Source of the DNA: Burkholderiales bacterium
Lineage (GTDB): Bacteria; Pseudomonadota; Gammaproteobacteria; Burkholderiales; Burkholderiaceae_C
Direction: 5' to 3'
Length of the DNA: 38,204 bases
NCBI GenBank assembly: GCA_017302495.1
Contig: JAFLDG010000003.1
Coordinates: 1-38,204, forward strand
Positions 16,476 through 24,537 of the stretch are shown here, piece after piece (the first letter of the stretch is position 1; every line of letters starts with the position of its first letter). The position numbers were made by a program, and so were the translations under genes. Below the pieces are notes generated by a model that was given only the letters and a program-made list of their open reading frames with translations, was not told where the DNA came from and did no database searches.

Positions 16476-18596
16476 TCAGGCCTCGACCAGCGCCGACGTG
16501 GCCTTGAACAGCGACTCGCGGAAGGCGATCGAGCGCGGGCCGACGTCGTCCATCGCCCACAGCGCCAGCGCCTTGGCCGACATCGGCTTGGCGAACAGGT
16601 AGCCCTGCAGCTGGTCGCAGCCGAACTCGCGCAGGATGCGGTACTGCTCGTCGTTCTCGACGCCTTCGGCGACGATCTTCAGGTTCAGCGACAGCGCGAG
16701 CTGGACCACCGCCCCGGCGATCTTGCGCGCCTCGGCGCTGCACTCCAGGTCGAGCACGAAGCCGCGGTCGATCTTCAGCTCGTGCGCCGGCAGCTTGCGC
16801 AGGTAGGCCAGGCTCGAGTAGCCGGTGCCGAAGTCGTCGATCGAGATGTGCACCCCGACCGCGGCCAGGTCGGCGAGGGCCTTTTCGGTCGCGGCGGTGT
16901 CTTCCATCGCGACCGACTCGGTGATCTCGCAGGTCAGCAGGTCGGGGTTGATCTGGTGCCGCCGCAGGGCGGCCGCCACCCGCTCCGGCAGCTCGCGGTG
17001 GCGCAACTGGTGCGCCGACAGGTTGATCGCGACGCGCATCCGCAGCCCGCCGTCGCGCCATACGCGGACCTGCCGGCAGGCCTCGTCGATCACCCAGTCG
17101 CCGAGCGCCTGGATCAGCCCGCAGCGCTCGGCCAGCGGGATGAAGACGCCGGGGCTGATCATGCCGCGCTTCGGGTGGTTCCAGCGCAGCAGCGCCTCGG
17201 CGCCGGTGATCTGGCCGCTCGGGGCATGCACCTTCGGCTGGTAGTACAGCTCGAGCTGGCGCTGGGTCACCGCCAGCCGCAGGTCGCGCAGCAGTTCGGC
17301 CTGCTCGCGCGAGTCGGCGACCATCCGCGGGTCGAACAGCGAGTAGGTGGCGCCGCCCGCGGCCTTCGCCGCGCGAACGGCGACACCGGCGTGGGTGATC
17401 AGCGCCGGCGCCGCACCATGCTGCGGATAGACGGCCAGCCCGACCGACGCGGTGACCGAGATCTCGCGGTGGTCGATGTGGCAGGGCCGGGCGATCGCGT
17501 CCAGCACTCGCGACGCGAGGGTGCGCGCCTGCTCGAGCGCCGCCGCGCCGTCGATCAGCACCAGGAACTCGTCGCTGCCGAGGCGGGCGACGCGGTGCGG
17601 CGGGGCGAGTTCGCGGACGCGCCGGGCGACCTGCTCGAGCACCGCGTCGCCGGCGGCGTGGCCGAAGGCGTCGTTGACATGCTTGAAGCTGTCCAGCCCG
17701 ACCAGCAGCAGCACGGCCGGCGTGCCGGCGGTCTCGGCCTGCTTCAGCACCTGCGCCATCGTGCCCTCGAAGGGACCGCGCGTGAGCAGGCCGGTGACCG
17801 GGTCGCGGAAGCTCGCCGGCGCCGGGGCCGTCCGCTGCTCGAGGGCCCGATGCATCCGGCGCTCCAGTGCGCTGCCGAGCAGCATCAGCAGCAGCAGTTC
17901 GAGCCCGCCGGCGGCCACGGCCGCCGCCATCGATGTCGCCGGCACGAGCGCGTCGCCGCCGGCCACACCCAGCAGCGGCAGCCGCGCGGCGGCGGTCGAG
18001 AGCGTCTGCGCGACCAGAACCACGGCCGCCGCGGCCGCCGCGGCACGCGCCAGTTGCCATGGCGCGGCAAAACGGCCGCGGCCGGCAGGCGCAAGGAGCA
18101 GGCTGGCGGTGACGACGAAGCCGGCCAGCGCCACGACCCAGGCCAGGCCGAGCCAGCCGGGGTGCCACCGGATCCGCGGCGCCAGCCCCAGCGATGCGAG
18201 CAGGGTCGCCTGCATCGCGACCACGCCGGTTGCCAGGAGCGCGGCGCCGGTGACCACACCCGGCCAGGTCGGTTCGGCGACGAGCCAGCTGCGCATCGCG
18301 CCGGCCGCGAGCGCGAGACCGACGAGCGCGGCGACGATCGCCAGGCCGGGGTCGAAGCCGGCATCGAAGGGCGCCAGCATCGCGCTCAGGGCCAGCACCT
18401 GCGCCGACCAGACGCCGGTGCCGAGCGCCAGTGCGGCGGCCATCAGCCAGGGGTTGCGCGCATGGCCGTCCCGGGTGCGCGCGCGCCGGCCGAGATCGAA
18501 CGCGACGAAGGCACCGAGGGGAGCGACGGCCAGCGCCAGCAGCGGCGGCAGCAGCGGCGGACTCAACGCGGACAGTGCGACCGTCATCGACGGCAT
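16476..18596 (-). CDS. Membrane-bound GGDEF-EAL protein (cyclic-di-GMP turnover)
   Basis: 706 residues from ATG 18594-18596 (a second ATG three codons later is possible; neither has a clear Shine-Dalgarno). Residues 1 to about 265 hold seven or so hydrophobic segments, an integral-membrane sensor of the MHYT-like type, though I do not see the canonical MHYT motif. A GGDEF domain follows, with active-site loop G340-S-D-E-F344 in place of GGDEF and no clear RxxD inhibitory site. The EAL domain begins with E467 in EALLRWNHP and has intact metal and catalytic blocks (ITESVAMED, DDFGTGYSS, ELKIDRGFV, KIVAEGVE). It should hydrolyse c-di-GMP; cyclase activity is uncertain. Confidence 0.93.
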   Translation of the reverse strand: MPSMTVALSALSPPLLPPLLALAVAPLGAFVAFDLGRRARTRDGHARNPWLMAAALALGTGVWSAQVLALSAMLAPFDAGFDPGLAIVAALVGLALAAGAMRSWLVAEPTWPGVVTGAALLATGVVAMQATLLASLGLAPRIRWHPGWLGLAWVVALAGFVVTASLLLAPAGRGRFAAPWQLARAAAAAAAVVLVAQTLSTAAARLPLLGVAGGDALVPATSMAAAVAAGGLELLLLMLLGSALERRMHRALEQRTAPAPASFRDPVTGLLTRGPFEGTMAQVLKQAETAGTPAVLLLVGLDSFKHVNDAFGHAAGDAVLEQVARRVRELAPPHRVARLGSDEFLVLIDGAAALEQARTLASRVLDAIARPCHIDHREISVTASVGLAVYPQHGAAPALITHAGVAVRAAKAAGGATYSLFDPRMVADSREQAELLRDLRLAVTQRQLELYYQPKVHAPSGQITGAEALLRWNHPKRGMISPGVFIPLAERCGLIQALGDWVIDEACRQVRVWRDGGLRMRVAINLSAHQLRHRELPERVAAALRRHQINPDLLTCEITESVAMEDTAATEKALADLAAVGVHISIDDFGTGYSSLAYLRKLPAHELKIDRGFVLDLECSAEARKIAGAVVQLALSLNLKIVAEGVENDEQYRILREFGCDQLQGYLFAKPMSAKALALWAMDDVGPRSIAFRESLFKATSALVEA

Positions 18597-18781
18597 TTCG
18601 GCGCAGAGGCCGGGCACTTGAGCGTCGGGGCCGGGCCGCAACGGCGGTCGGCGCGCCGAATCCGTGGCGCTTTGCGCGGGCCGGCCCGGTCTGCGCCCGA
18701 ACCAGCGTCGCAAGCGGGATCGGGCCTGGGCGATGCGTGCCGGCACGGCGCGCGGCGGGTGGCGCGGCTACAGTGCCGCCG

Positions 18782-19873
18782 ATGCAGGCCTTGCAGATCC
18801 ATGCCGGAGCCCGTGCGCGGGAAGTGCTGCGCGAGCGCGGGCTGCGCGCGCTCGACGTGCGCGTCGTGCCCGGTGCCGCCGGCGGGCCGAAGGGGCTGGT
18901 GCTCGGTCCCCTCGACCGTTTCCTGTTCGGCCGTTGGCTGGCCGGCGTGCCGCAGACCGTGCACCTGCCCGGCGCGTCGATCGGTGCCTGGCGCCTGGCC
19001 ACCGCCTGCCTGGCCGACCCGGCGGCCGAGCTGGCGCGTATGGCCGACGACTACATCGGCCAGACCTACGAGCACGGGCCGGGCCGGCCGCCGAAGCCGG
19101 CGCACGTGAGCGCGGTCTTCGGCGCGAAGCTCGACGCGCGTTTCGCCGGGCGCGAGGCCGAGGTGCTCGGCCATCCGCGCTTCCGGCTGCACGTGTTCAC
19201 GAGCCGCGGCCGGCACCGGCTGCTGCGCCGCCAGGGACGCTGGCGCACGCCGCTCGGCTACCTGGGCGCCTTCGTCGCGAACGGCGCGAGCCGGCGCGCG
19301 CTCGGCAACTGGCTGGAACGCGTGGTCTTCTCCGATCCGCGCGAGCCGCTGCCGCTGCCGCTGCACGACGTCCGGACCCAGCAGGTGGCGCTGCGGCCGG
19401 ACAACCTGCGGCTCAGCATCCTCGCCAGCTGCTCGATCCCGTTCTGGCTGGACGCGGTGCACGACATCCCGGGCGCGCCGCCGGGGGCGTACTGGGACGG
19501 CGGCATCACCGACTACCACCTGCACCTGGACTACGGCGCCTTGCCCGCCGACGACGGCTGCGCGAACCTCGTGCTCTACCCGCACTTCCAGAAGACCGTG
19601 ATCCCGGGCTGGCTGGACAAGGCGCTGAAGCACCGCCACCGCGCGAGCGCACACCTGGACAACGTCGTGCTGCTGTCGCCGGCGCCGGCGTGGATCGCGA
19701 CCCTGCCCGGAGCCAAGCTGCCCGACCGCAGCGACTTCAAGGCCTTCGGCGACGATCTGGCCGGCCGCATGGCCGCGTGGCGCCGCGCGGTGCAAGAGAG
19801 CGAGCGGCTGGCCGACGAGTTCGCGCGCCTGGTGGACCGCGGCGACCCGGTGGCGGCGCAGCCGCTGGCTTAG
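18782..19873 (+). CDS. Patatin-like phospholipase
   Basis: 363 residues. The anion-hole glycine segment [12 protein letters not shown] (31-42) comes first, then the nucleophile elbow G-A-S66-I-G in LPGASIGAW, then the dyad Asp D239 in YWDGGITDY. This Ser-Asp dyad layout is that of bacterial patatins, lipid acyl hydrolases. No signal peptide is seen, so it is probably cytoplasmic or membrane-associated. ATG 18782 is chosen because the conserved domain begins there. It is divergent from the GGDEF-EAL gene. Its stop codon TAG lies inside a -10-like TAGAAT that may start the thrS leader transcript. Confidence 0.9.
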   Translation: MQALQIHAGARAREVLRERGLRALDVRVVPGAAGGPKGLVLGPLDRFLFGRWLAGVPQTVHLPGASIGAWRLATACLADPAAELARMADDYIGQTYEHGPGRPPKPAHVSAVFGAKLDARFAGREAEVLGHPRFRLHVFTSRGRHRLLRRQGRWRTPLGYLGAFVANGASRRALGNWLERVVFSDPREPLPLPLHDVRTQQVALRPDNLRLSILASCSIPFWLDAVHDIPGAPPGAYWDGGITDYHLHLDYGALPADDGCANLVLYPHFQKTVIPGWLDKALKHRHRASAHLDNVVLLSPAPAWIATLPGAKLPDRSDFKAFGDDLAGRMAAWRRAVQESERLADEFARLVDRGDPVAAQPLA

Positions 19874-19876
19874 AAT
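19871..19876 (+). promoter_or_regulatory. Possible -10 element for the thrS leader transcript
   Basis: TAGAAT overlaps the patatin stop codon, 40 bases before the leader ORF. No convincing -35 box is visible 16-18 bases upstream, so this is a weak prediction. A start near 19883 would give a leader RNA of about 245 nt before thrS. Confidence 0.35.
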
Positions 19877-19915
19877 CGGGTCCGTCGCCAACCAGGAAGG
19901 ACCGGGAAAGGCAGC

Positions 19916-19960
19916 ATGGTTATGACACCGCGAACTCCGGGCTTCGTCACCGAAACCTGA
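19916..19960 (+). CDS. Threonine-rich leader peptide (14 residues) upstream of thrS
   Basis: The open frame reads [14 protein letters not shown] and stop, with Thr at codons 4 (ACA), 7 (ACT), 12 (ACC) and 14 (ACC): four of 14 residues. A purine-rich ribosome site (GGGAAAGG) ends a few bases upstream of the ATG. A strong terminator hairpin lies 38 bases after the stop and thrS follows. A Thr-loaded leader in front of the threonyl-tRNA synthetase gene is what a ribosome-mediated attenuator would need. The frame is too short to score by codon statistics, so it rests on position, ribosome site and Thr content. Confidence 0.7.
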   Translation: MVMTPRTPGFVTET

Positions 19961-20030
19961 TCGGCCGCGCGGTCACGCCTGAACCTGGTTCTGTCTCCGA
20001 AGCGCGGTCCGACGACCGCGCTTCTGTTTT
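19925..20030 (+). promoter_or_regulatory. Predicted transcription attenuator of thrS (segments 1-4)
   Basis: Segment 1 ACCGCG (19927-19932, inside the leader ORF) can pair with CGCGGT (19968-19973). Segment 2 GGCCGCGC (19963-19970) can pair with segment 3 GCGCGGTC (20002-20009) over eight positions with one G-U; this is the antiterminator. Segment 3 with segment 4 GACCGCGC (20014-20021) forms the core of the terminator. A ribosome stalled at the early Thr codons would cover segment 1 and leave 2 free to pair with 3, allowing read-through. A ribosome reaching the stop (19958-19960) would cover segment 2 and let the terminator form. Pairings were done by eye. Confidence 0.65.
19999..20030 (+). 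terminator. Intrinsic terminator in the thrS leader
   Basis: A perfect 11-bp stem, GAAGCGCGGTC (19999-20009) with GACCGCGCTTC (20014-20024), closes a four-base loop and is followed by TGTTTT. This is the best rho-independent terminator in the window and it lies about 98 bases before thrS, so it must be read through for synthetase expression unless another promoter lies downstream. Confidence 0.88.
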
Positions 20031-20127
20031 GGTTCCGGCTCGGCCCTTCGGGCCTTCACGTCGCTGCGCGATACGAGCCTTCACCGCAACGGCTTCGCCG
20101 TTGTGCCCCCGCGAGGAAACACGTCCG

Positions 20128-22047
20128 ATGATCACGATCACGCTGCCCGACGGTTCGCGCCGCGAGTTTCCCGGGCCGGTCACGGTGGGTGAGGTCGCCG
20201 CGGCTGTCGGCCCGGGGCTGGCCAAGGCGGCGCTCGCCGGCAAGGTCGGCCGCGGCGGCGATGCGCGCGTGGTGGATCTGAGCCACCGCCTGGAGGCCGA
20301 TGCCGCTCTGGCCATCGTCACCGACAAGAGTGCCGAGGGGCTCGAGCTGATCCGGCACTCGACCGCGCACCTGCTGGCCTACGCGGTCAAGGAGCTGTTC
20401 CCCGACGCGCAGGTGACGATCGGCCCGGTGATCGAGAACGGCTTCTACTACGACTTCGCGTACAAGCGGCCGTTCACGCCCGAGGACCTGGCGGCGATCG
20501 AGAAGCGCATGGCCGAACTCGCCGCGAAGGACGAGCCGGTCGTGCGCCGCGTGCTGCCGCGCGACCAGGCCGTGGCCTACTTCAAAGGCATCGGCGAACA
20601 CTACAAGGCCGAGATCATCTCCGCGATCCCGCCGGGCGAGGACGTGAGCCTGTACCGCGAGGGCGGCTTCGAGGACCTGTGCCGCGGCCCACACGTGCCG
20701 AGCACGGGCAAGCTCAAGCACTTCAAGCTGATGAAGGTGGCCGGCGCGTACTGGCGCGGCGACCACCACAACGAGATGCTGCAGCGCATCTACGGCACGG
20801 CCTGGGCGACGAAGGAGGAACTGCAGGCCTACCTGCGCATGCTCGAGGAAGCAGAGAAGCGCGACCATCGCCGCCTGGGCCGCGAGCTCGACTTGTTCCA
20901 CCTGGACGAGCATTCGCCGGGCACGGTGTTCTGGCACCCGAAGGGCTGGACGGTGTGGCAGCAGGTCGAGCAGTACATGCGCGCGGTCTACCGCGACAAC
21001 GGCTACCTCGAGGTCAAGGGCCCGCAGATCCTCGACCAGCACCTGTGGGAGAAGACGGGGCATTGGGGCAAGTACCGCGAGAACATGTTCACGACCGAGT
21101 CGGAGAAGCGCGAGTACGCGCTGAAGCCGATGAACTGCCCCGGCCACCTGCTGATCTTCAAGCAGGGCCTGCGCAGCTACCGCGAGCTGCCGCTGCGCTA
21201 CGGCGAGTTCGGCCAGTGCCACCGCAACGAGCCGACGGGCGGCCTGCACGGCATCATGCGCGTGCGCGCCTTCACGCAGGACGACGGCCACGTCTTCTGC
21301 ACCGAAGAGCAGGTGCTGGCGGAATGCGCGGCCTTCACGACGCTGCTGCAGAAGGTGTACCGCGACTTCGGCTTCACCGACATCATCTACAAGGTGGCGA
21401 CGCGGCCCGAGGCGCGCATCGGCAGCGACGAGGCCTGGGACCGGGCCGAGCAGGCGCTGATGGAGGGCCTGCGCCGCTCCGGCGTCGAGTTCGAGATCGC
21501 CGCCGGCGAGGGCGCGTTCTACGGGCCGAAGATCGAGTACACGCTGAAAGACGCGATCGGCCGCCAGTGGCAGTGCGGCACGATGCAGATCGACCCGAAC
21601 ATGCCCGAGCGGCTCGACGCCGAGTACGTGGCCGAGGACGGCAGCCGGCAGCGGCCGCTGATGCTGCACCGCGCGATCGTCGGCAGCCTCGAACGTTTCA
21701 TCGGCATCCTGATCGAGCAGCACGCCGGCGCGCTGCCGGCCTGGCTGGCGCCGGTGCAGGCGGTGGTGGCCTCGATCACCGACGCCCAGGCGGCCTACGC
21801 GGAAGAGGTGGTGAAAGCGCTGCAAAAACAAGGAGTTAGAGCGCAGGCCGATTTGCGCAACGAGAAAATCACCTATAAAATCCGCGAGCATTCGATGCAG
21901 AAGGTTCCGTACATCCTGGTCGTCGGTGACAAGGAGAAGGCAAACGGGGCCGTTTCGGTGCGCGCCCGGGGCAATCAGGATCTCGGGGTCATGGCGCTCG
22001 GCGACTTCGCGCAGAAGCTCGTCGACGACATCGCCCGCAAGGTCTGA
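20128..22047 (+). CDS. thrS: Threonyl-tRNA synthetase
   Basis: 639 residues (E. coli ThrS has 642). Domain order: N-terminal TGS domain (1-60), editing domain with [16 protein letters not shown], class II catalytic core and C-terminal anticodon-binding domain ending [11 protein letters not shown]. The active-site zinc ligands are C337 (MNCPGH), H388 (DDGHVF) and H514 (MLHRAIVGS), each three positions after the E. coli numbering. Motif 2 is [12 protein letters not shown]. It charges tRNA-Thr and clears Ser-tRNA-Thr. The ATG at 20128 has GAGGAA nine bases upstream. Two further hairpins (GGCCC-TTC-GGGCC near 20042-20054 and CAACGGC-TTC-GCCGTTG at 20087-20103) lie in its 5' leader, after the attenuator. 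Confidence 0.98.
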   Translation: MITITLPDGSRREFPGPVTVGEVAAAVGPGLAKAALAGKVGRGGDARVVDLSHRLEADAALAIVTDKSAEGLELIRHSTAHLLAYAVKELFPDAQVTIGPVIENGFYYDFAYKRPFTPEDLAAIEKRMAELAAKDEPVVRRVLPRDQAVAYFKGIGEHYKAEIISAIPPGEDVSLYREGGFEDLCRGPHVPSTGKLKHFKLMKVAGAYWRGDHHNEMLQRIYGTAWATKEELQAYLRMLEEAEKRDHRRLGRELDLFHLDEHSPGTVFWHPKGWTVWQQVEQYMRAVYRDNGYLEVKGPQILDQHLWEKTGHWGKYRENMFTTESEKREYALKPMNCPGHLLIFKQGLRSYRELPLRYGEFGQCHRNEPTGGLHGIMRVRAFTQDDGHVFCTEEQVLAECAAFTTLLQKVYRDFGFTDIIYKVATRPEARIGSDEAWDRAEQALMEGLRRSGVEFEIAAGEGAFYGPKIEYTLKDAIGRQWQCGTMQIDPNMPERLDAEYVAEDGSRQRPLMLHRAIVGSLERFIGILIEQHAGALPAWLAPVQAVVASITDAQAAYAEEVVKALQKQGVRAQADLRNEKITYKIREHSMQKVPYILVVGDKEKANGAVSVRARGNQDLGVMALGDFAQKLVDDIARKV

Positions 22048-22117
22048 GGCGCCCGGCGCGCTTTTGTCGTTCTATGCGGCCCCGTTGCCTGGGGCCTGCG
22101 CGAAAGGGGTTGACACC

Positions 22118-22669
22118 ATCGCTACTTCCTTCATGGACCGCCGCATCCCGAATGCGGAGCGCAAGCACCGGCTGAACCGCGAGATCATGGTGCCGCAGGT
22201 GCGGCTGAACGGCGTGAACAACGAGCCGCTCGGCATCGTCGCCACGCACGAGGCACTGCGCATGGCCGGGGAACTGGATGTCGATCTGGTCGAGATCGCC
22301 GCCACCGCCGATCCGCCGGTCTGCCGCCTGATGGACTACGGCAAGTTCAAGTATCTCGAGCAGAAGAAGGCGGCCGAGGCCAAGTCGAAGCAGAAGGTCA
22401 TCGAGATCAAGGAAGTGAAGTTCCGGCCGGGCACCGACGATGCCGACTACGCGGTGAAGATGCGCAACCTGCGCCGTTTCATCGCCGAGGACGGCGACAA
22501 GGGCAAGGTCACGTTGCGCTACCGCGGCCGCGAGATCACGCACCAGGAGATCGGCATGCGGCTGCTGGAGAAGATCCGCGACGAACTGGCCGACGTGGCG
22601 GTGGTCGAGCACATGCCCAAGCTCGAAGGGCGGCAGATGATCATGGTGCTGGCGCCGAAGAGGAAGTAG
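22118..22669 (+). CDS. infC: Translation initiation factor IF-3, with rare ATC start
   Basis: 183 residues, ending [12 protein letters not shown]. The N-terminal IF3 domain [25 protein letters not shown] and the linker-Lys-rich region [22 protein letters not shown] are typical. The start is set at ATC 22118, giving (M)[15 protein letters not shown], because a strong Shine-Dalgarno AAAGGGG (22103-22109) sits eight bases before it, whereas the in-frame ATG at 22133 has none. A non-canonical start is the basis of IF3 autoregulation in E. coli (AUU). The gene begins 70 bases after thrS. If ATG 22133 were used the protein would lose five residues. Confidence 0.95.
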   Translation: MATSFMDRRIPNAERKHRLNREIMVPQVRLNGVNNEPLGIVATHEALRMAGELDVDLVEIAATADPPVCRLMDYGKFKYLEQKKAAEAKSKQKVIEIKEVKFRPGTDDADYAVKMRNLRRFIAEDGDKGKVTLRYRGREITHQEIGMRLLEKIRDELADVAVVEHMPKLEGRQMIMVLAPKRK

Positions 22670-22796
22670 GTCACCGCAGGACTTCGCGGCACGCGCTCTC
22701 GCAGCGCGGGCCGCGGGTGCAGAAGCCGCCCACAGGCTCGACAAGCGCCGTGCGCCGCACGGCCGCCTGCCGCGGCAATCAAGAGCAGGAGCAGCA

Positions 22797-23000
22797 ATGC
22801 CCAAGATGAAGACGAAGAAGAGCGCGGCCAAACGGTTCCGCGTCCGCCCGGGGGGCACCGTGAAGCGCGGTGGCGCCTACAAGCGCCACATCCTCACGAA
22901 GAAGTCCACCACCCGCAAGCGCCACCTGCGCGGCGCGAAGCAGGTGCACGAGTCCAACCTCGGCCACGTGGCGGCGATGATGCCGTTCGCGGGCCTGTGA
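22797..23000 (+). CDS. rpmI: 50S ribosomal protein L35
   Basis: 67 residues, [16 protein letters not shown] start, very basic, with [23 protein letters not shown] at the end as in L35 of Betaproteobacteria. AGGAG precedes the ATG. The 127 bases between infC and rpmI contain no gene; no clear L20-binding leader was recognised there. Confidence 0.97.
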   Translation: MPKMKTKKSAAKRFRVRPGGTVKRGGAYKRHILTKKSTTRKRHLRGAKQVHESNLGHVAAMMPFAGL

Positions 23001-23016
23001 GCAGGAGGGTCTCGGG

Positions 23017-23373
23017 ATGCCTCGCGTCAAACGTGGTGTGACGGCGCACGCGCGCCACAAGAAGATCCTGGCCCTGGCCAAGGGCTACCGCGGCCGCCGC
23101 GGCAACGTCTTCCGCATCGCCAAGCAGGCGGTGATGAAGGCGGGCCAGTACGCGTACCGCGACCGGCGCACGCGCAAGCGCGTGTTCCGCCAGCTGTGGA
23201 TCGCCCGCATCAACGCGGCGTCGCGCGAACTCGGCGTGACCTACAGCAAGTTCATGGCGGGCCTGAAGAAGGCGCAGATCGGCATCGACCGCAAGGTGCT
23301 GGCCGATCTGGCGGTCAACGACCCGGCGGCCTTCGGCGCGATTGTCGACAAGGTCAAGGCCCAGCTCGCCTGA
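23017..23373 (+). CDS. rplT: 50S ribosomal protein L20
   Basis: 118 residues starting [35 protein letters not shown], diagnostic for L20, with the C-terminal [24 protein letters not shown] block. It starts 16 bases after rpmI, as is usual, and is needed for early 50S assembly; L20 often represses its own operon. Confidence 0.98.
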   Translation: MPRVKRGVTAHARHKKILALAKGYRGRRGNVFRIAKQAVMKAGQYAYRDRRTRKRVFRQLWIARINAASRELGVTYSKFMAGLKKAQIGIDRKVLADLAVNDPAAFGAIVDKVKAQLA

Positions 23374-23383
23374 GCCCCGGCCC

Positions 23384-23407
23384 GGCCGCCGCCGCCCGGC
23401 GGCGGCC
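23384..23407 (+). other. Perfect GC hairpin between rplT and pheS
   Basis: GGCCGCCGCC (23384-23393) and GGCGGCGGCC (23398-23407) form a 10-bp perfect stem with a four-base loop ten bases after the rplT stop. There is no U-run, so it may stabilise the ribosomal-protein mRNA or mark a processing or pause site rather than terminate. No Phe-rich leader ORF, as in the E. coli pheST attenuator, is visible before pheS. Confidence 0.6.
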
Positions 23408-23474
23408 GTGACCATGACCGATCCGGCCGCCGCGCCGCGGCGGCCGCCCACGCCTTCGACTCAGCTTCGGCCGC

Positions 23475-24524
23475 ATGGTTATCAACGATCTGGATGCGCT
23501 GGTCGCTTCGGCCGAAGGCGCCTTTGCCGCAGCCGCGACGCCGGCAGAGCTGGAGAACGCGAAGGCGCGTTTCCTCGGCAAGGCCGGCGCCGTGACCGAG
23601 GCGATGAAGGGCCTGGCCGCGCTGCCGGTCGAGCAGAAGAAGAGCCGGGGCGCGGCCATCAACCAAGCCAAGCAGCGCATCGAGGCGGCGCTGCAGGCGC
23701 GCCGCGACGCGCTGGCCCGGGCCGAGCTGCAGGCGCAGTTGCGCGCCGAGGCGCTCGACGTCACGCTGCCGGGCCGTAAGCGCGGCAGCGGCGGGCTGCA
23801 CCCGGTGTCGCGCACGATGATGCGCATCGAGGCGATCTTCCGCTCGATGGGCTTCGACGTCGCCGACGGCCCCGAGATCGAGACCGACTGGTACAGCTTC
23901 ACCGCGTTGAACAACCCGGAGAACCACCCGGCGCGGTCGATGCAGGACACCTTCTACGTCGACCTGAAGGACGCCGAAGGCCGCTGGCTGAACCTGCGCC
24001 CGCACACGAGTCCGATGCAGGTGCGCTACGCGCAAGCCCACGCGTCGCGCCACGGCACGGGCGCCGAGATGCCCGAGATCCGCGTGATCGCGCCGGGCCG
24101 GACCTACCGCGTCGACAGCGACGCCACGCACTCGCCGATGTTCCACCAGTGCGAAGGCCTGTGGATCGGCGAGAACGTCAGCTTCAAGGACCTGAAGTTC
24201 GTCTTCAGCGACTTCCTGCGCCGGTTCTTCGAGACCGACGACCTCGAAGTGCGCTTCCGGCCGAGCTACTTCCCGTTCACCGAGCCGTCGGCCGAGATCG
24301 ACATCGCCTTCGGCCACGGCCCGCTGCAGGGCCGCTGGCTCGAGGTCGCCGGCTCGGGGCAGGTGCACCCGAACGTGGTGCGCAACTACGGCCTCGACCC
24401 GCAGACGCACATCGGCTTCGCCTTCGGCATGGGCCCGGACCGGCTGACGATGCTGCGCTACGGTGTCGGCGACCTGCGCCAGTTCTTCGACGGCGACCTG
24501 CGTTTCCTGTCCCAGTTCCGCTGA
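23475..24524 (+). CDS. pheS: Phenylalanyl-tRNA synthetase alpha subunit
   Basis: 349 residues. The N-terminal coiled-coil arm is followed by the class II core with motif 2 ([26 protein letters not shown]), [35 protein letters not shown] and motif 3 [17 protein letters not shown]. It forms the catalytic part of the alpha2-beta2 enzyme with PheT. The ATG at 23475 is the first in frame; it lacks a clear Shine-Dalgarno, which is unusual for this operon. Confidence 0.98.
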   Translation: MVINDLDALVASAEGAFAAAATPAELENAKARFLGKAGAVTEAMKGLAALPVEQKKSRGAAINQAKQRIEAALQARRDALARAELQAQLRAEALDVTLPGRKRGSGGLHPVSRTMMRIEAIFRSMGFDVADGPEIETDWYSFTALNNPENHPARSMQDTFYVDLKDAEGRWLNLRPHTSPMQVRYAQAHASRHGTGAEMPEIRVIAPGRTYRVDSDATHSPMFHQCEGLWIGENVSFKDLKFVFSDFLRRFFETDDLEVRFRPSYFPFTEPSAEIDIAFGHGPLQGRWLEVAGSGQVHPNVVRNYGLDPQTHIGFAFGMGPDRLTMLRYGVGDLRQFFDGDLRFLSQFR

Positions 24525-24537
24525 CGCATCCGCGACC

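Noticed and set aside
16435..19002. 855-residue leftward frame overlapping the GGDEF-EAL gene
   Set aside because: Shifted frame of the real GGDEF-EAL gene; Arg-rich with no domains.
20042..20103. T-box or other riboswitch before thrS
   Set aside because: No T-box consensus or known aptamer core is visible; only short hairpins with TTC loops.
23374..23474. E. coli-like Phe-rich leader attenuator before pheS
   Set aside because: Short frames here contain no Phe run, and the hairpin lacks a U-run.
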